Shown here: positions 18,147 to 26,038 of the stretch, in pieces
How positions within the stretch are numbered: the first letter of the stretch is position 1
Layout of the letters: each line of letters begins with the position of its first letter
Notes under the pieces: generated by a model
Databases searched by the model: none
Seen by the model: the letters and a program-made list of their open reading frames with translations, nothing else
What the model was told of the DNA's origin: nothing
NCBI RefSeq assembly: GCF_009734425.1
Contig: NZ_CP046455.1
Coordinates: 1,116,001-1,180,000, forward strand
Direction: 5' to 3'
Source of the DNA: Corynebacterium occultum
GTDB lineage: Bacteria; Actinomycetota; Actinomycetes; Mycobacteriales; Mycobacteriaceae
Length of the DNA stretch: 64,000 nt
Made by a program: the position numbers and the translations under genes

Positions 18147-18995
18147 ATGAGCTTTTTCGAGGACATCGCGGCGGCCCTGGATGCCGAAGGCATCGAGTCC
18201 CGCGTCAATGACGACACCATGTTTGTTCCGATCACCTCCGACCTGGAAATCCAGTTCGTTGAAATCGATGCGCTTCTTCCGGCTGCAAATGTCTACATCG
18301 CCGCAGCGGATGTGGATGAGGATGATGAGGACTTCGAGGCGGTTCTGGTCTCGGTGGTCTTCAGCGTCGAGGGAGCAGTGGAGACCGTCGCCCGCCACGT
18401 GGCCACCGACCAGGTGATCACCGTCCTGCGTGACCTGCTGGAAGGTACTGACGAGCGCATCGGGGAGCTGGAGTTCTACCAGGACGCCCTCAATGCCAAC
18501 CTGGTCCGGGCCGAAGTCGGGTCCAACTCTGAACTCCAGGTCCTGGTCGAGGTCCTGGACGGTGTGCCCACCGCCGAGGTCACCTTCGTCGCCATCGGTG
18601 AGAGCTTCGAGGACTTGGTCGACCAGGCCATCTCCGAACTCTGGGAAGCCGATGGCGAGGACATGCTCTCCGATGAGGACCGCCAGAAGATGTTCGCTGA
18701 GCTTTCCAGCGACATCGAACTTGAGACCGATGAAATGCTCGACCTGGGCACCTTCACCGACTTCGACCGCCTCTTCGACGTCCTCTCCCTGGCCGCGGAC
18801 CACGCCGAAGACTGGGAGGAGCAGCTCGTCCCCTTCGATGATGAGGAGTTCGACGAGCCCGAGGTCTACGACATCTTCGGCGAAGATGACTTCGACGAGG
18901 AAGACGATGAAGACGAAGACGATGATGAGGACTTCGATGATGAGTCCGAGGACCCGGAGGATGTCCTGCCTGAGTCTGTGGAGGCCAGCAAGTAG
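18147..18995 (+). CDS. Acidic hypothetical protein
   Basis: 282 residues from ATG 18147, with GGAAGG 10 nt upstream. Not assigned to a named family. The first ~100 residues (MSFFEDIAAALDAEGIESRV, then MFVPITSDLEIQFVEID) form an alpha/beta pattern repeated in the second half, possibly two YbjN-like domains. The last 60 residues are almost all Asp and Glu (a run from ~235 on), giving a very low pI. Soluble and cytoplasmic by composition. It has its own strong terminator and is likely monocistronic. Acidic tails can serve in binding basic partners or metals; nothing here decides. Confidence 0.75.
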   Translation: MSFFEDIAAALDAEGIESRVNDDTMFVPITSDLEIQFVEIDALLPAANVYIAAADVDEDDEDFEAVLVSVVFSVEGAVETVARHVATDQVITVLRDLLEGTDERIGELEFYQDALNANLVRAEVGSNSELQVLVEVLDGVPTAEVTFVAIGESFEDLVDQAISELWEADGEDMLSDEDRQKMFAELSSDIELETDEMLDLGTFTDFDRLFDVLSLAADHAEDWEEQLVPFDDEEFDEPEVYDIFGEDDFDEEDDEDEDDDEDFDDESEDPEDVLPESVEASK

Positions 18996-19014
18996 TCGCC
19001 GCTGAGCCTGCCTC

Positions 19015-19050
19015 AAAGAGCTGCCGCACCTTTGTGCGGCAGCTCTTTTT
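19015..19050 (+). terminator. Rho-independent terminator
   Basis: AAAGAGCTGCCGCAC, loop CTTT, complementary arm ending in TTTTT, 20 nt after the acidic-protein stop. Confidence 0.93.
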
Positions 19051-19131
19051 CGCTGTCCGCCTTTCCGTGCCGGGGAAGTGCGGATCTGCCAGGACTTCCG
19101 GAGCGGGGTTCAGGGGGTACCCTGGGCGGGC

Positions 19132-20028
19132 ATGAAGGATATTAAGGAGCCAACCTCCAAGATCGTCCTGAGTACCCCAACCGGAAATGTCGGCTCCCGG
19201 GTAGCGCAGTTGCTGGTGCAGGCCGGAATCCGCCCCACCCTCCTGCTGCGGAATGCCGCCAAACTCGACCCTGCGTTGCGGGAACGCTGCGATATCCACG
19301 AACTAGACCAGGGTGACACCAATGCGGTGGTGCGCGCCACCGCCGGAGCCACCGCCCTGCACTGGGTCAACCCACCCACCCTCGACGATGATCCGGTGGC
19401 CGGACATATCCGGATGGGACGTTCCGCAGCTGCCGCAGTACGCGAGAACCAGATCCCACGGGTGGTTTTCCAGAGCAGCGGGGGAGCAGAGGCCCGCGCC
19501 GGGTTCGGGGACATCGACGGGCTCGGCTACACGGAAGAACTTCTCGATGCCACCGGCACCAACATCACCCACCTCCGCTGCGGTTATTTCTTCACCAACC
19601 TCCTGATGGACCTGGACTCGATACGGGAGGGGAAGGTCGGATCGACCCTGCCCGTCGACCATCGGATGCCCTGGGTGGCTCCCCGCGATATCGCTGAGGT
19701 GGCGGCCACCCGGCTGCTGTCCACCGAATGGCACGGTCGGCACACCCAGGGGGTGCAGGGGCCTGAGGACCTCTCCTTCCGGGAGGTGGCCCAGATCCTG
19801 AGCAGTACCCTCGGCCGCAAGATTGAGGCGCAGCAGATCCCGGAGGAAATCGTCGCCGCAAACCTCCACACGGTGGGGTTGGGGGAGAAACAGATCCAGG
19901 CGATTCTGGGTATGTCCCGGGGACAGCTTGATCCCGCCTATGTTCCGGAGAACCCCCGGAGCTACCTCAGCACCACTCCCACCACACTCCGGGCATGGGC
20001 CCATGAGGTGCTCCGCCCTCTGCTCTGA
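19132..20028 (+). CDS. NmrA/SDR-type NAD(P)-binding protein
   Basis: 298 residues from ATG 19132; TACCCT at 19118-19123 lies 8 nt before it with no clear Shine-Dalgarno, so a leaderless message is likely. The N-terminus IVLSTPTGNVGSRVAQLLVQAG is the GxxGxxG nucleotide-binding loop of atypical SDR proteins (NmrA, quinone oxidoreductase 2). VVFQSSGGAEAR, NITHLRCGYFFTNLL and MPWVAPRDIAEVAA follow at the places expected for that group. The Tyr-x3-Lys pair is absent, as in NmrA sensors. It may reduce small quinones or aldehydes or serve as a redox sensor; no neighbour settles this. Confidence 0.85.
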   Translation: MKDIKEPTSKIVLSTPTGNVGSRVAQLLVQAGIRPTLLLRNAAKLDPALRERCDIHELDQGDTNAVVRATAGATALHWVNPPTLDDDPVAGHIRMGRSAAAAVRENQIPRVVFQSSGGAEARAGFGDIDGLGYTEELLDATGTNITHLRCGYFFTNLLMDLDSIREGKVGSTLPVDHRMPWVAPRDIAEVAATRLLSTEWHGRHTQGVQGPEDLSFREVAQILSSTLGRKIEAQQIPEEIVAANLHTVGLGEKQIQAILGMSRGQLDPAYVPENPRSYLSTTPTTLRAWAHEVLRPLL

Positions 20029-20052
20029 ATCCTCCCCAGGGGAAATGGAGAA

Positions 20053-20580
20053 CTAGGCTGCGTTCTCCATCCCGCTGAAGAGTGAGGACGGGGAGCGCAC
20101 CGGAAGGTGGTGCCCATCCACCAGCCAGCAGTAGGTGGGGGCACGTCCGCTGCCGATCTCATGCACAGCGTCGATGAGTTCTGCAGGTACCAGCGCCCGG
20201 ATCCAGGCTTCCGCGAGACCCGGGGTGGGGGTACGTCCCTGCGGGTCGGTCAGCCGGACCGAGATGACATAGGCCGGTTCCCGGGTCTCCCCGAATCCCC
20301 GCACCCTGGCCTTGGCCTTCGGCCCCACGCGGTGCCGTGTCAGAGTGGCGTTGAGTTCCCGGCCACCGAGTACGGCGGGTAGTTGTTTAGATGGCGGCCG
20401 CCAGGTTGGCAGGGGTCGGGCCAGGGAACGGGGATGATGCAGGATCGAGGTGAGTGCGTGGAGGGTGTCCGGTTCCCGGCTGCGGATCTGCTCAGCTGCG
20501 GTGAGCGGATCCGGGACTGCGGTGCTGCCGGCGGAGAAGAGGGAGAAGGGACGCTTGCGGGAGTTCGGTACTTTCAACAT
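20053..20580 (-). CDS. Hypothetical protein
   Basis: 175 residues from ATG 20580; TAGGAT at 20588-20593 lies 7 nt before it, fitting a leaderless start. The frame is open upstream to 20691, but the extension shows no conserved look. The protein is basic (KVPNSRKRPFSLF, HRVGPKAKARVRGFGETREP), with one predicted compact half (PAYVISVRLTDPQGR, AEAWIRALVPAELIDAVHEI). I do not recognise a family. It is convergent with the NmrA-type gene, 24 nt apart, and divergent from the MFS operon. Confidence 0.65.
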   Translation of the reverse strand: MLKVPNSRKRPFSLFSAGSTAVPDPLTAAEQIRSREPDTLHALTSILHHPRSLARPLPTWRPPSKQLPAVLGGRELNATLTRHRVGPKAKARVRGFGETREPAYVISVRLTDPQGRTPTPGLAEAWIRALVPAELIDAVHEIGSGRAPTYCWLVDGHHLPVRSPSSLFSGMENAA

Positions 20581-20739
20581 GACCTGAATCCTAGAACTCG
20601 GTGCGAACATGTATGCGAGAAAATGATAGAACATAGATTCGAATATGGAAAGTTCGGCATCTTCCCCCACGCCGCGGTTATGGGACTCCAACGCACCTTA
20701 ATGGCCACTTTTCAGGGGAAAGGCTAGCCTGAAGAGGAC

Positions 20740-21993
20740 ATGATGAAAGATCAACAAACTCCGCAGCAGGCAATCAACAACCCTGCCAAAGCCGTGCCCC
20801 GCATCCCCACCGAGATCTGGGTACTGGTGTCCGCTGCTTTCATTATTGCGGTGGGCTACGGCCTCATCGCCCCAATCATCCCGCAGTTCGCCCAGTCCTT
20901 CGATGTGGGCATGGCCGCCGCCGGTGCGGTGGTCTCCATCTTCGCGATGAGCCGCCTGCTCTTCGCCCCGGTCTCCGGACGGCTGATCGATAAACTCGGT
21001 TCCCGCAAGGTCTATTTGAGCGGCCTGATGATGGTGGCCGTGACCACCGGCCTGGTCGCACTGGCCCAGGAGTACTGGCATATCCTCCTGCTCCGTGGCA
21101 TCGGCGGCATCGGTTCGACCATGTTCACCGTCTCCGCGATGGGACTGATCGTGCGGATGTCCCCACCGGCTATCCGTGGCAAGGCCTCCAGCGCCTACGC
21201 CTCCGCCTTCCTCATCGGCAATATCTTCGGTCCCGTCATCGGTGCCGCCCTCTCCATGCTGGGAATGCGCATCCCCTTCGCCATCTACGGTGCTTCAGTG
21301 GCGCTGGCTGCCTTCGTGGTCTGGTGGAAGATGCCCAAGATGGATGCGGCCGAGGAACGGGGCAGGGACACCGAGCCACCGTTGCGCTTCGCCGAGGCTT
21401 TCCGGGACTCCGCCTACCGCAGCGCCCTGGTCGGGGCCTTCGCCAATGGCTGGTCCAACTTCGGTGTGCGGGTGGCCACCCTGCCACTTTTCGCCGCCGC
21501 CATCTTCGAGCATGGCGGTGCCACCGCGGGTTTCGCCATGGCCACCTTCGCCGCCGGTAACGCCATCGCCCTGCAGTTCTCCGGACGGCTCTCGGATCAG
21601 ATCGGCCGCAAACCGCTGATCATCTCCGGGCTGCTGGTCAACGCGGTATTCACCGGCATGATGGGTTTCGCTGACGCCTTCTGGCCGCTGCTGCTGATCT
21701 CCGCCGTGGCGGGTGCCGGCGCCGGACTCCTCAACCCGGCGCAGCAGGCCTCCCTGGCGGATGTCATCGGCTCCAAGCGTGCCGGCGGTAAGGTGCTGGC
21801 CAATTTCCAGATGGCCCAGGACCTCGGTGCCATCACCGGCCCCATCATCGTCGGTGTCATCGCGGAGGCCCTGGGCTTCCGCTGGGGCTTCCTGCTCTGT
21901 GGGGTGATCGGCCTGCTGGCGGCACTCGCCTGGAGCTTCGGCCGGGAGACCCTGGAGAAGGAAGAGATCCACATTCCCGAAGAGGTGAAGTAG
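20740..21993 (+). CDS. MFS transporter (DHA1-like, 12 TM)
   Basis: 417 residues, about 12 membrane helices. It starts with a polar 18-residue tail, then IWVLVSAAFIIAVGYGLIAP with the MFS motif A at GRLIDKLGSRKVYLSG and its repeat at GRLSDQIGRKPLIISG. Arrangement and length fit the DHA1 drug:H+ antiporter family. The next MFS gene starts at the very next base after its stop (TAG then GTG), so both are made from one transcript. The starts ATG 20740 and ATG 20743 are both possible. Substrate unknown. Confidence 0.87.
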   Translation: MMKDQQTPQQAINNPAKAVPRIPTEIWVLVSAAFIIAVGYGLIAPIIPQFAQSFDVGMAAAGAVVSIFAMSRLLFAPVSGRLIDKLGSRKVYLSGLMMVAVTTGLVALAQEYWHILLLRGIGGIGSTMFTVSAMGLIVRMSPPAIRGKASSAYASAFLIGNIFGPVIGAALSMLGMRIPFAIYGASVALAAFVVWWKMPKMDAAEERGRDTEPPLRFAEAFRDSAYRSALVGAFANGWSNFGVRVATLPLFAAAIFEHGGATAGFAMATFAAGNAIALQFSGRLSDQIGRKPLIISGLLVNAVFTGMMGFADAFWPLLLISAVAGAGAGLLNPAQQASLADVIGSKRAGGKVLANFQMAQDLGAITGPIIVGVIAEALGFRWGFLLCGVIGLLAALAWSFGRETLEKEEIHIPEEVK

Positions 21994-23376
21994 GTGGGGG
22001 AGAAGACCCTGCCCCAGGCCGGACAACGGGGCGCGATCCCCGAGAAGCAGGCCTGGAAGGCACTGGCGGCACTGTGCATCGGACTCTTCGTCACCCTGCT
22101 CGACCAGTCCCTGGTGGCGGTTTCTCTGCCCCGGATCCGCGAGGAGCTGGGCGCCAGCATCAACCAGGTGGTCTGGGTGTCCGCCATCTACCTGCTGACC
22201 TTCGCGGTGCCGCTGCTGATCACCGGCCGGTTGGGGGACCGTTATGGGCAGCGCAATATCTACCTCATCGGCATGGCCATCTTCACCCTGGCCGCCTTCG
22301 CCTGTTCCCAGGCTCCCACCATTGAATGGCTGATCCTGCTGCGGGCGGTCCAGGGTTTCGGTGGTTCCCTGATCAACCCCCAGCCCTTGAGCATCATCCA
22401 CCGCATCTTCGCCCACAACCGTCGGGGTGCCGCCACCGGGGTGTGGAGCGCGGTCGCCAGTTCAGCAGGTCTTTTCGGCCCCGTCATCGGCGGCGTGCTG
22501 GTGGGGACAGTCGGCTGGCGGTGGGTGTTCTTCGTCTATGTTCCGCTGGGCCTGATCTCGCTGGTCATGGTCGCCCGCTATGTGCCCAAACTGCCCACCG
22601 GCACCAGCCGCATCGACCTGCTTTCTGGGCTGGTCTCACTCATCGCGGTGCTCGCCGTGGTCTTCTCCCTCCAGCAGGGCCCCGAACTCGGCTGGACCTG
22701 GTGGGTCTGGGTGGTGCTGGCCCTGGGTGTCGCGGCACTCCTGCTCTTCATCAGGATGCAGCGCAACAACCCCAGGGCACTAGTTCCCCTCGGGCTCTTC
22801 AAATACCGCAACTTCTCCCTCGGTGCCTTCGCCGTGGGGATGCTGGGTTTCACCGTCTACTCCGTGAACCTGCCGATCATGCTCTACCTCCAGGTGGGGC
22901 AGGGGATGCGCGCGGAAACCGCCGGCCTGATGCTGGTGCCGATGGGGGTGATCTCCGTGATCATGGCCCCCGTCCTGGGGCGGCTCACCGACAAGATCGC
23001 CCCGGGCCTGATCTCCAAAATCGGGTTTTCCGCGATGATCGCCGCCATGACACTCTTCGGCATCCTCATGCACCTCCAGGTGACCCCCGCCTGGTTGCTG
23101 ATCGCCATCGTGTTGCTCGGCCTGGCCAACGCCATGTGCTGGTCCCCGAACTCGACGATCTCCATGCGTGACCTCCCCCCGGAGCTGGTGGGTGCAGGTT
23201 CCGGTGTCTACAACACCGCCCGCCAGGTCGGTGCGGTGGTGGGCGCGGCAGCCTTGGGCGCGGTGATGCAGATGGGCGTGGATAGCTTTAGTTTCGGTGC
23301 GGCCATGGGCAACGCCCTGCTGCTGCCGGTGGTCTTCCTGCTCGCCGGCCTGCTCGCGGTTTCCCGCTTCAAATAA
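21994..23376 (+). CDS. MFS drug exporter (DHA2/EmrB-like)
   Basis: 460 residues from GTG 21994, directly after the preceding TAG. DHA2-type marks: LLDQSLVAVSLPRIREELG at helix 1, WVSAIYLLTFAVPLLITGRLGDRYGQR with motif A, and SAGLFGPVIGGVLV for motif C typical of antiporters. About 13-14 helices are predicted; the C-terminal part is shorter than EmrB. Two unlike MFS exporters in one operon without a local regulator is unusual but not unique. Likely exports hydrophobic toxic compounds. Confidence 0.88.
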   Translation: MGEKTLPQAGQRGAIPEKQAWKALAALCIGLFVTLLDQSLVAVSLPRIREELGASINQVVWVSAIYLLTFAVPLLITGRLGDRYGQRNIYLIGMAIFTLAAFACSQAPTIEWLILLRAVQGFGGSLINPQPLSIIHRIFAHNRRGAATGVWSAVASSAGLFGPVIGGVLVGTVGWRWVFFVYVPLGLISLVMVARYVPKLPTGTSRIDLLSGLVSLIAVLAVVFSLQQGPELGWTWWVWVVLALGVAALLLFIRMQRNNPRALVPLGLFKYRNFSLGAFAVGMLGFTVYSVNLPIMLYLQVGQGMRAETAGLMLVPMGVISVIMAPVLGRLTDKIAPGLISKIGFSAMIAAMTLFGILMHLQVTPAWLLIAIVLLGLANAMCWSPNSTISMRDLPPELVGAGSGVYNTARQVGAVVGAAALGAVMQMGVDSFSFGAAMGNALLLPVVFLLAGLLAVSRFK

Positions 23377-23549
23377 CGCTTATCCGACGCCCTCCCGACC
23401 GGGCAGATGGACCGATCCGCTCAAAAGGTGCTGCCCCAGGGGCTCGGGGCAGGGGAGATGATGTCTATTGCGCTACCCCGGACCAGGTCTAGGATCAACC
23501 CTCAGGAAGTTGCTATGAGCTGCGTTGATCCACCTTTGAGGAGTACCGG

Positions 23550-24281
23550 ATGCCCACTCCTACCGCCCCAGGGCCGCGGCGGACCGCTATTGCGACACTC
23601 ATCTCCGTGCTCATGTTCCTGATGGCCGGTTGCGCCCAACCGGGAGAGACTGAGAAGTTCGGGCAGAGCAGTCCCACCCTCAGCATGCCCGCCCAGGGCT
23701 CCGGGCAACCCAGCTCTGACACCACCGTGATCCGCTATGTTTCACCCATCAGCCGCGACGGAGAGATTCAGCCGGGCTGGCGGCAAGCCGGAGAGACACA
23801 TTCCCTGGAGGATAATTGCAACCGCTCCCCAGTAGCGGTGGAGGACGGCATTTACCAGTGCGGCCCCAGCGCCCTGGCGGCAATGGCCTGCTTCTACAAT
23901 CACCCCACCGAGGCCTACTTCTGCCCCCTCAGCCCTTTCGGCAGGCAGTACCGTCTGCTGAAGATCATGGGCGAAAGCGATGGCACCCAATTCACCCAGC
24001 CCTATCCCTGGGGCCTGGAGCTTGACGATGGTCGCGAATGCACCATCCGCCAGGGAGGGGCCTGGGGAACCCGGGATGACGGTTACTTCGGTACCTACAG
24101 CTGCGATACGGGGGAAGAATTTGTGCTCTCCACCGGCGGTCAGCATGATGTTCTCTTCACCGTGGATCCCAATGGGAAGTGGACCGTCTCCCTCGGGGAA
24201 CTGGGGGCCGTCGGGGAACAGTTCCCGCCCCCGAGCGCCATGGGCCTGGCCGCCATCTACTACGCCGCCTGGGCTAAATGA
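23550..24281 (+). CDS. Lipoprotein with conserved Cys-rich domain, copy 1
   Basis: 243 residues. Signal peptide with lipobox LMAGC (Cys at ~28), then a Ser/Pro linker of about 30 residues. The remaining domain is shared with the next gene: IRYVSPISRDGEIQPGW, SPVAVEDGIYQCGPSAL, CPLSPFGRQYR, LELDDGRECTIRQGGAWG, and a C-terminal LGELG..GE.FPPPS. Six cysteines recur at matching places, which suggests disulfides in an extracytoplasmic fold. GAGGAG lies 8 nt before the ATG. I do not recognise the domain outside corynebacteria; it looks like a surface-associated binding or protective protein. Confidence 0.78.
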   Translation: MPTPTAPGPRRTAIATLISVLMFLMAGCAQPGETEKFGQSSPTLSMPAQGSGQPSSDTTVIRYVSPISRDGEIQPGWRQAGETHSLEDNCNRSPVAVEDGIYQCGPSALAAMACFYNHPTEAYFCPLSPFGRQYRLLKIMGESDGTQFTQPYPWGLELDDGRECTIRQGGAWGTRDDGYFGTYSCDTGEEFVLSTGGQHDVLFTVDPNGKWTVSLGELGAVGEQFPPPSAMGLAAIYYAAWAK

Positions 24282-24286
24282 CTCAG

Positions 24287-24351
24287 GCCAGGGACTAAGC
24301 TCACTGGTGATGAGGCGCCCCGTTGCGCCCCTGATCCCCTGGCCCTGAGGA
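24287..24351 (+). repeat. Nested inverted repeat between the paired lipoproteins
   Basis: GGCCAGGG pairs with CCTGGCC about 50 nt away, and an inner GATGAGGCGC/GCGCCCCTGATC pairing gives a second stem. There is no T-run. It may damp transcription or act as an mRNA stabiliser between copies 1 and 2. Confidence 0.4.
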
Positions 24352-24360
24352 GCTCCCCGG

Positions 24361-25167
24361 ATGCCCACATCTTCCAGTCAGCGCGGCATAGTTGCGGCGC
24401 TGGTTGTCCTCATCATTGTGCTGCTGGTGATTCTCGCCGCCACCATCACCTTCGTGCTACGTTCCCAACCCGGGGGCACCAGGTCAGCGGAAGAAACAGT
24501 GGTGACGGTGACCGCCCCGATGAGTGCCGAGACCGAACCCCCGACAGAACCCGGCCCCAGCACCGCAGTGGAGGACCCCAGCGCCGCAGAACAATCGGAG
24601 ATCAGCGCGGGACAGACCCAGATCAGGTATATCTCCCCGGTCAACCGCGCCGGGCAGTTGCAGGCCGGCTGGCAGATCTCGGAGAGCGAATCCCTGGACA
24701 CCTGGTGCGGGGATTCCCCGGTTGCCGTGGATGAGGGCATCTACAGCTGTGGCCCCAGCGCACTGTCCGCACCCGTCTGCTTCGCGGCCGCAGACGGAAT
24801 CTTCTACTGTCCCCTCGGCCCCTTCGGCAACGAAATCCGGGCCTTGGACTTAACTTTTGAACTCCATGACAGCACCACCGGGGAACCCGGTCCCTGGGCG
24901 CTGAAACTGGATGACGGCCGGACATGCACCGTCCGCACCGGTGGGGCCTGGGGGTTCCGCAATGATGACTACGTCGGTTCCTATAGCTGCGACCGTGGCC
25001 CCGAGGTTGTCCTGGTCTCCCAGAGCGGGGACGACGCCTTCGGCGTGGACCGCAGCGGTGAAAAGTGGACCGTCAAGCTCGGTGAACTGGGAATATCAGG
25101 GGAAACCTTCCCGCCGCCGAGCACGGTGGGTGTGAACACCGCCTACTTCGCGGCCTGGGCGGAGTAG
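24361..25167 (+). CDS. Membrane-anchored paralogue of the Cys-rich domain, copy 2
   Basis: 268 residues. An N-terminal helix (GIVAALVVLIIVLLVILAA) anchors it; there is no lipobox. A Pro/Glu/Thr linker (~residues 40-85) leads to the same domain as copy 1: IRYISPVNRAGQLQAGW, SPVAVDEGIYSCGPSAL, CPLGPFGNEIR, LKLDDGRTCTVRTGGAWG, GETFPPPS. The leaders of both genes share GAGGAG and a GG-ATGCCCAC start context, so the duplication included the 5' ends. Copy 2 thus replaced lipid anchoring with a transmembrane anchor. Function unknown; both copies face outside. Confidence 0.77.
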   Translation: MPTSSSQRGIVAALVVLIIVLLVILAATITFVLRSQPGGTRSAEETVVTVTAPMSAETEPPTEPGPSTAVEDPSAAEQSEISAGQTQIRYISPVNRAGQLQAGWQISESESLDTWCGDSPVAVDEGIYSCGPSALSAPVCFAAADGIFYCPLGPFGNEIRALDLTFELHDSTTGEPGPWALKLDDGRTCTVRTGGAWGFRNDDYVGSYSCDRGPEVVLVSQSGDDAFGVDRSGEKWTVKLGELGISGETFPPPSTVGVNTAYFAAWAE

Positions 25168-25250
25168 GGAACTGAATGCCGCTGATCCCAGGGCCCTGAA
25201 ACATGAGGGTTAAACCGGCAACCTCCGGCATCTGACTGCGATGAGCAGGG

Positions 25251-25294
25251 CAGCTCAGCACCCCCTTAAGAGCCCTGGGTGGGCTGCTGAGCTG
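25251..25294. promoter_or_regulatory. 10-bp inverted repeat before the YczE-type gene
   Basis: CAGCTCAGCA and TGCTGAGCTG separated by 24 bp, ending 14 nt before ATG 25309 and directly abutting TAGAAC (25295-25300), a candidate -10. It could be a repressor operator over the promoter or a terminator-like stem for copy 2 lacking a T-run. Confidence 0.45.
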
Positions 25295-25308
25295 TAGAAC
25301 TATAGATC

Positions 25309-25986
25309 ATGGCCCTCGACAAAAACTCCACAGATCCCGCCCGGCGTTACAGCAAGACCACCCGGTGGCTGCTGTTCTTCCTCGGGGTGTGGGTCATGAC
25401 GGTGGGTATCGCGCTTACCGTGCATGCCAACCTGGGTACCACCCCGATCTCCACTGTTCCGGCCGCCATCGCCGCCGCCACCTCCCTTTCCTTCGGGATC
25501 TCCACGATCCTGCTGAGCCTGCTTTTCGTGGTTCTGCAGATGCTCATCCTGCGGCGGAGATTCGCCCCCTTCCAGCTCTGGCAGTTCCTGGTGGCCTTCG
25601 TCTTCGGTGGGCTCTGTGACCTTTCCCTGGCGATGACCGCCTTTATCCAGCCGGGAAACTACCTCAGCCAGTGGCTGATGGTGCTGATTGGCATGGTCCT
25701 GGTCTCCCTGGGGGTTTTCACCCAGGTGCTGCCGAAGATCCTCTACGCCCCGGGGGAGGGAATTGTGGTCGCCATCGCCATGGCAACCAGATGGCGTTTC
25801 GGCACCGTGAAGCAGTGCTTCGACTGGTCACTGGTGGTGCTGGCGATCATCATCTCCCTGGTCTTCGTCGGCCATGTGGTGGGGGTGCGGGAAGGAACCG
25901 TTTTCGCGGCCTTCGCCGTCGGCGGGCTGGTCAAGGTCTATCAGCGCATCTACGACGCTGCTCTACGACGCCACCGCCACCCCTGA
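25309..25986 (+). CDS. YczE/YitT-like integral membrane protein
   Basis: 225 residues with about five membrane helices. LLFFLGVWVMTVGIALTVHANLGTTPISTVPAA is the typical start of the YczE (DUF6198) family, in pieces: FFLGVWVMTVGIALTV, ANLGTTPIS. FGGLCDLSLAM and GIVVAIAMATRWRFGTVKQCFD are further conserved parts. In Bacillus YczE is needed for post-translational steps in antibiotic synthesis, but the mechanism is unknown. The gene stands alone after a 141-bp gap with an inverted repeat. The C-terminus is Arg/His rich. Confidence 0.83.
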   Translation: MALDKNSTDPARRYSKTTRWLLFFLGVWVMTVGIALTVHANLGTTPISTVPAAIAAATSLSFGISTILLSLLFVVLQMLILRRRFAPFQLWQFLVAFVFGGLCDLSLAMTAFIQPGNYLSQWLMVLIGMVLVSLGVFTQVLPKILYAPGEGIVVAIAMATRWRFGTVKQCFDWSLVVLAIIISLVFVGHVVGVREGTVFAAFAVGGLVKVYQRIYDAALRRHRHP

Positions 25987-26038
25987 GGTCCTACCTCGTT
26001 CCCGGGTATTTATCCCCGGGGCATGCAAAAATCAGGGT

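Noticed and set aside
20053..20691. N-terminally longer version of the hypothetical protein
   Set aside because: ATG 20580 has a -10 hexamer 7 nt upstream, and the extension shows no conserved character.
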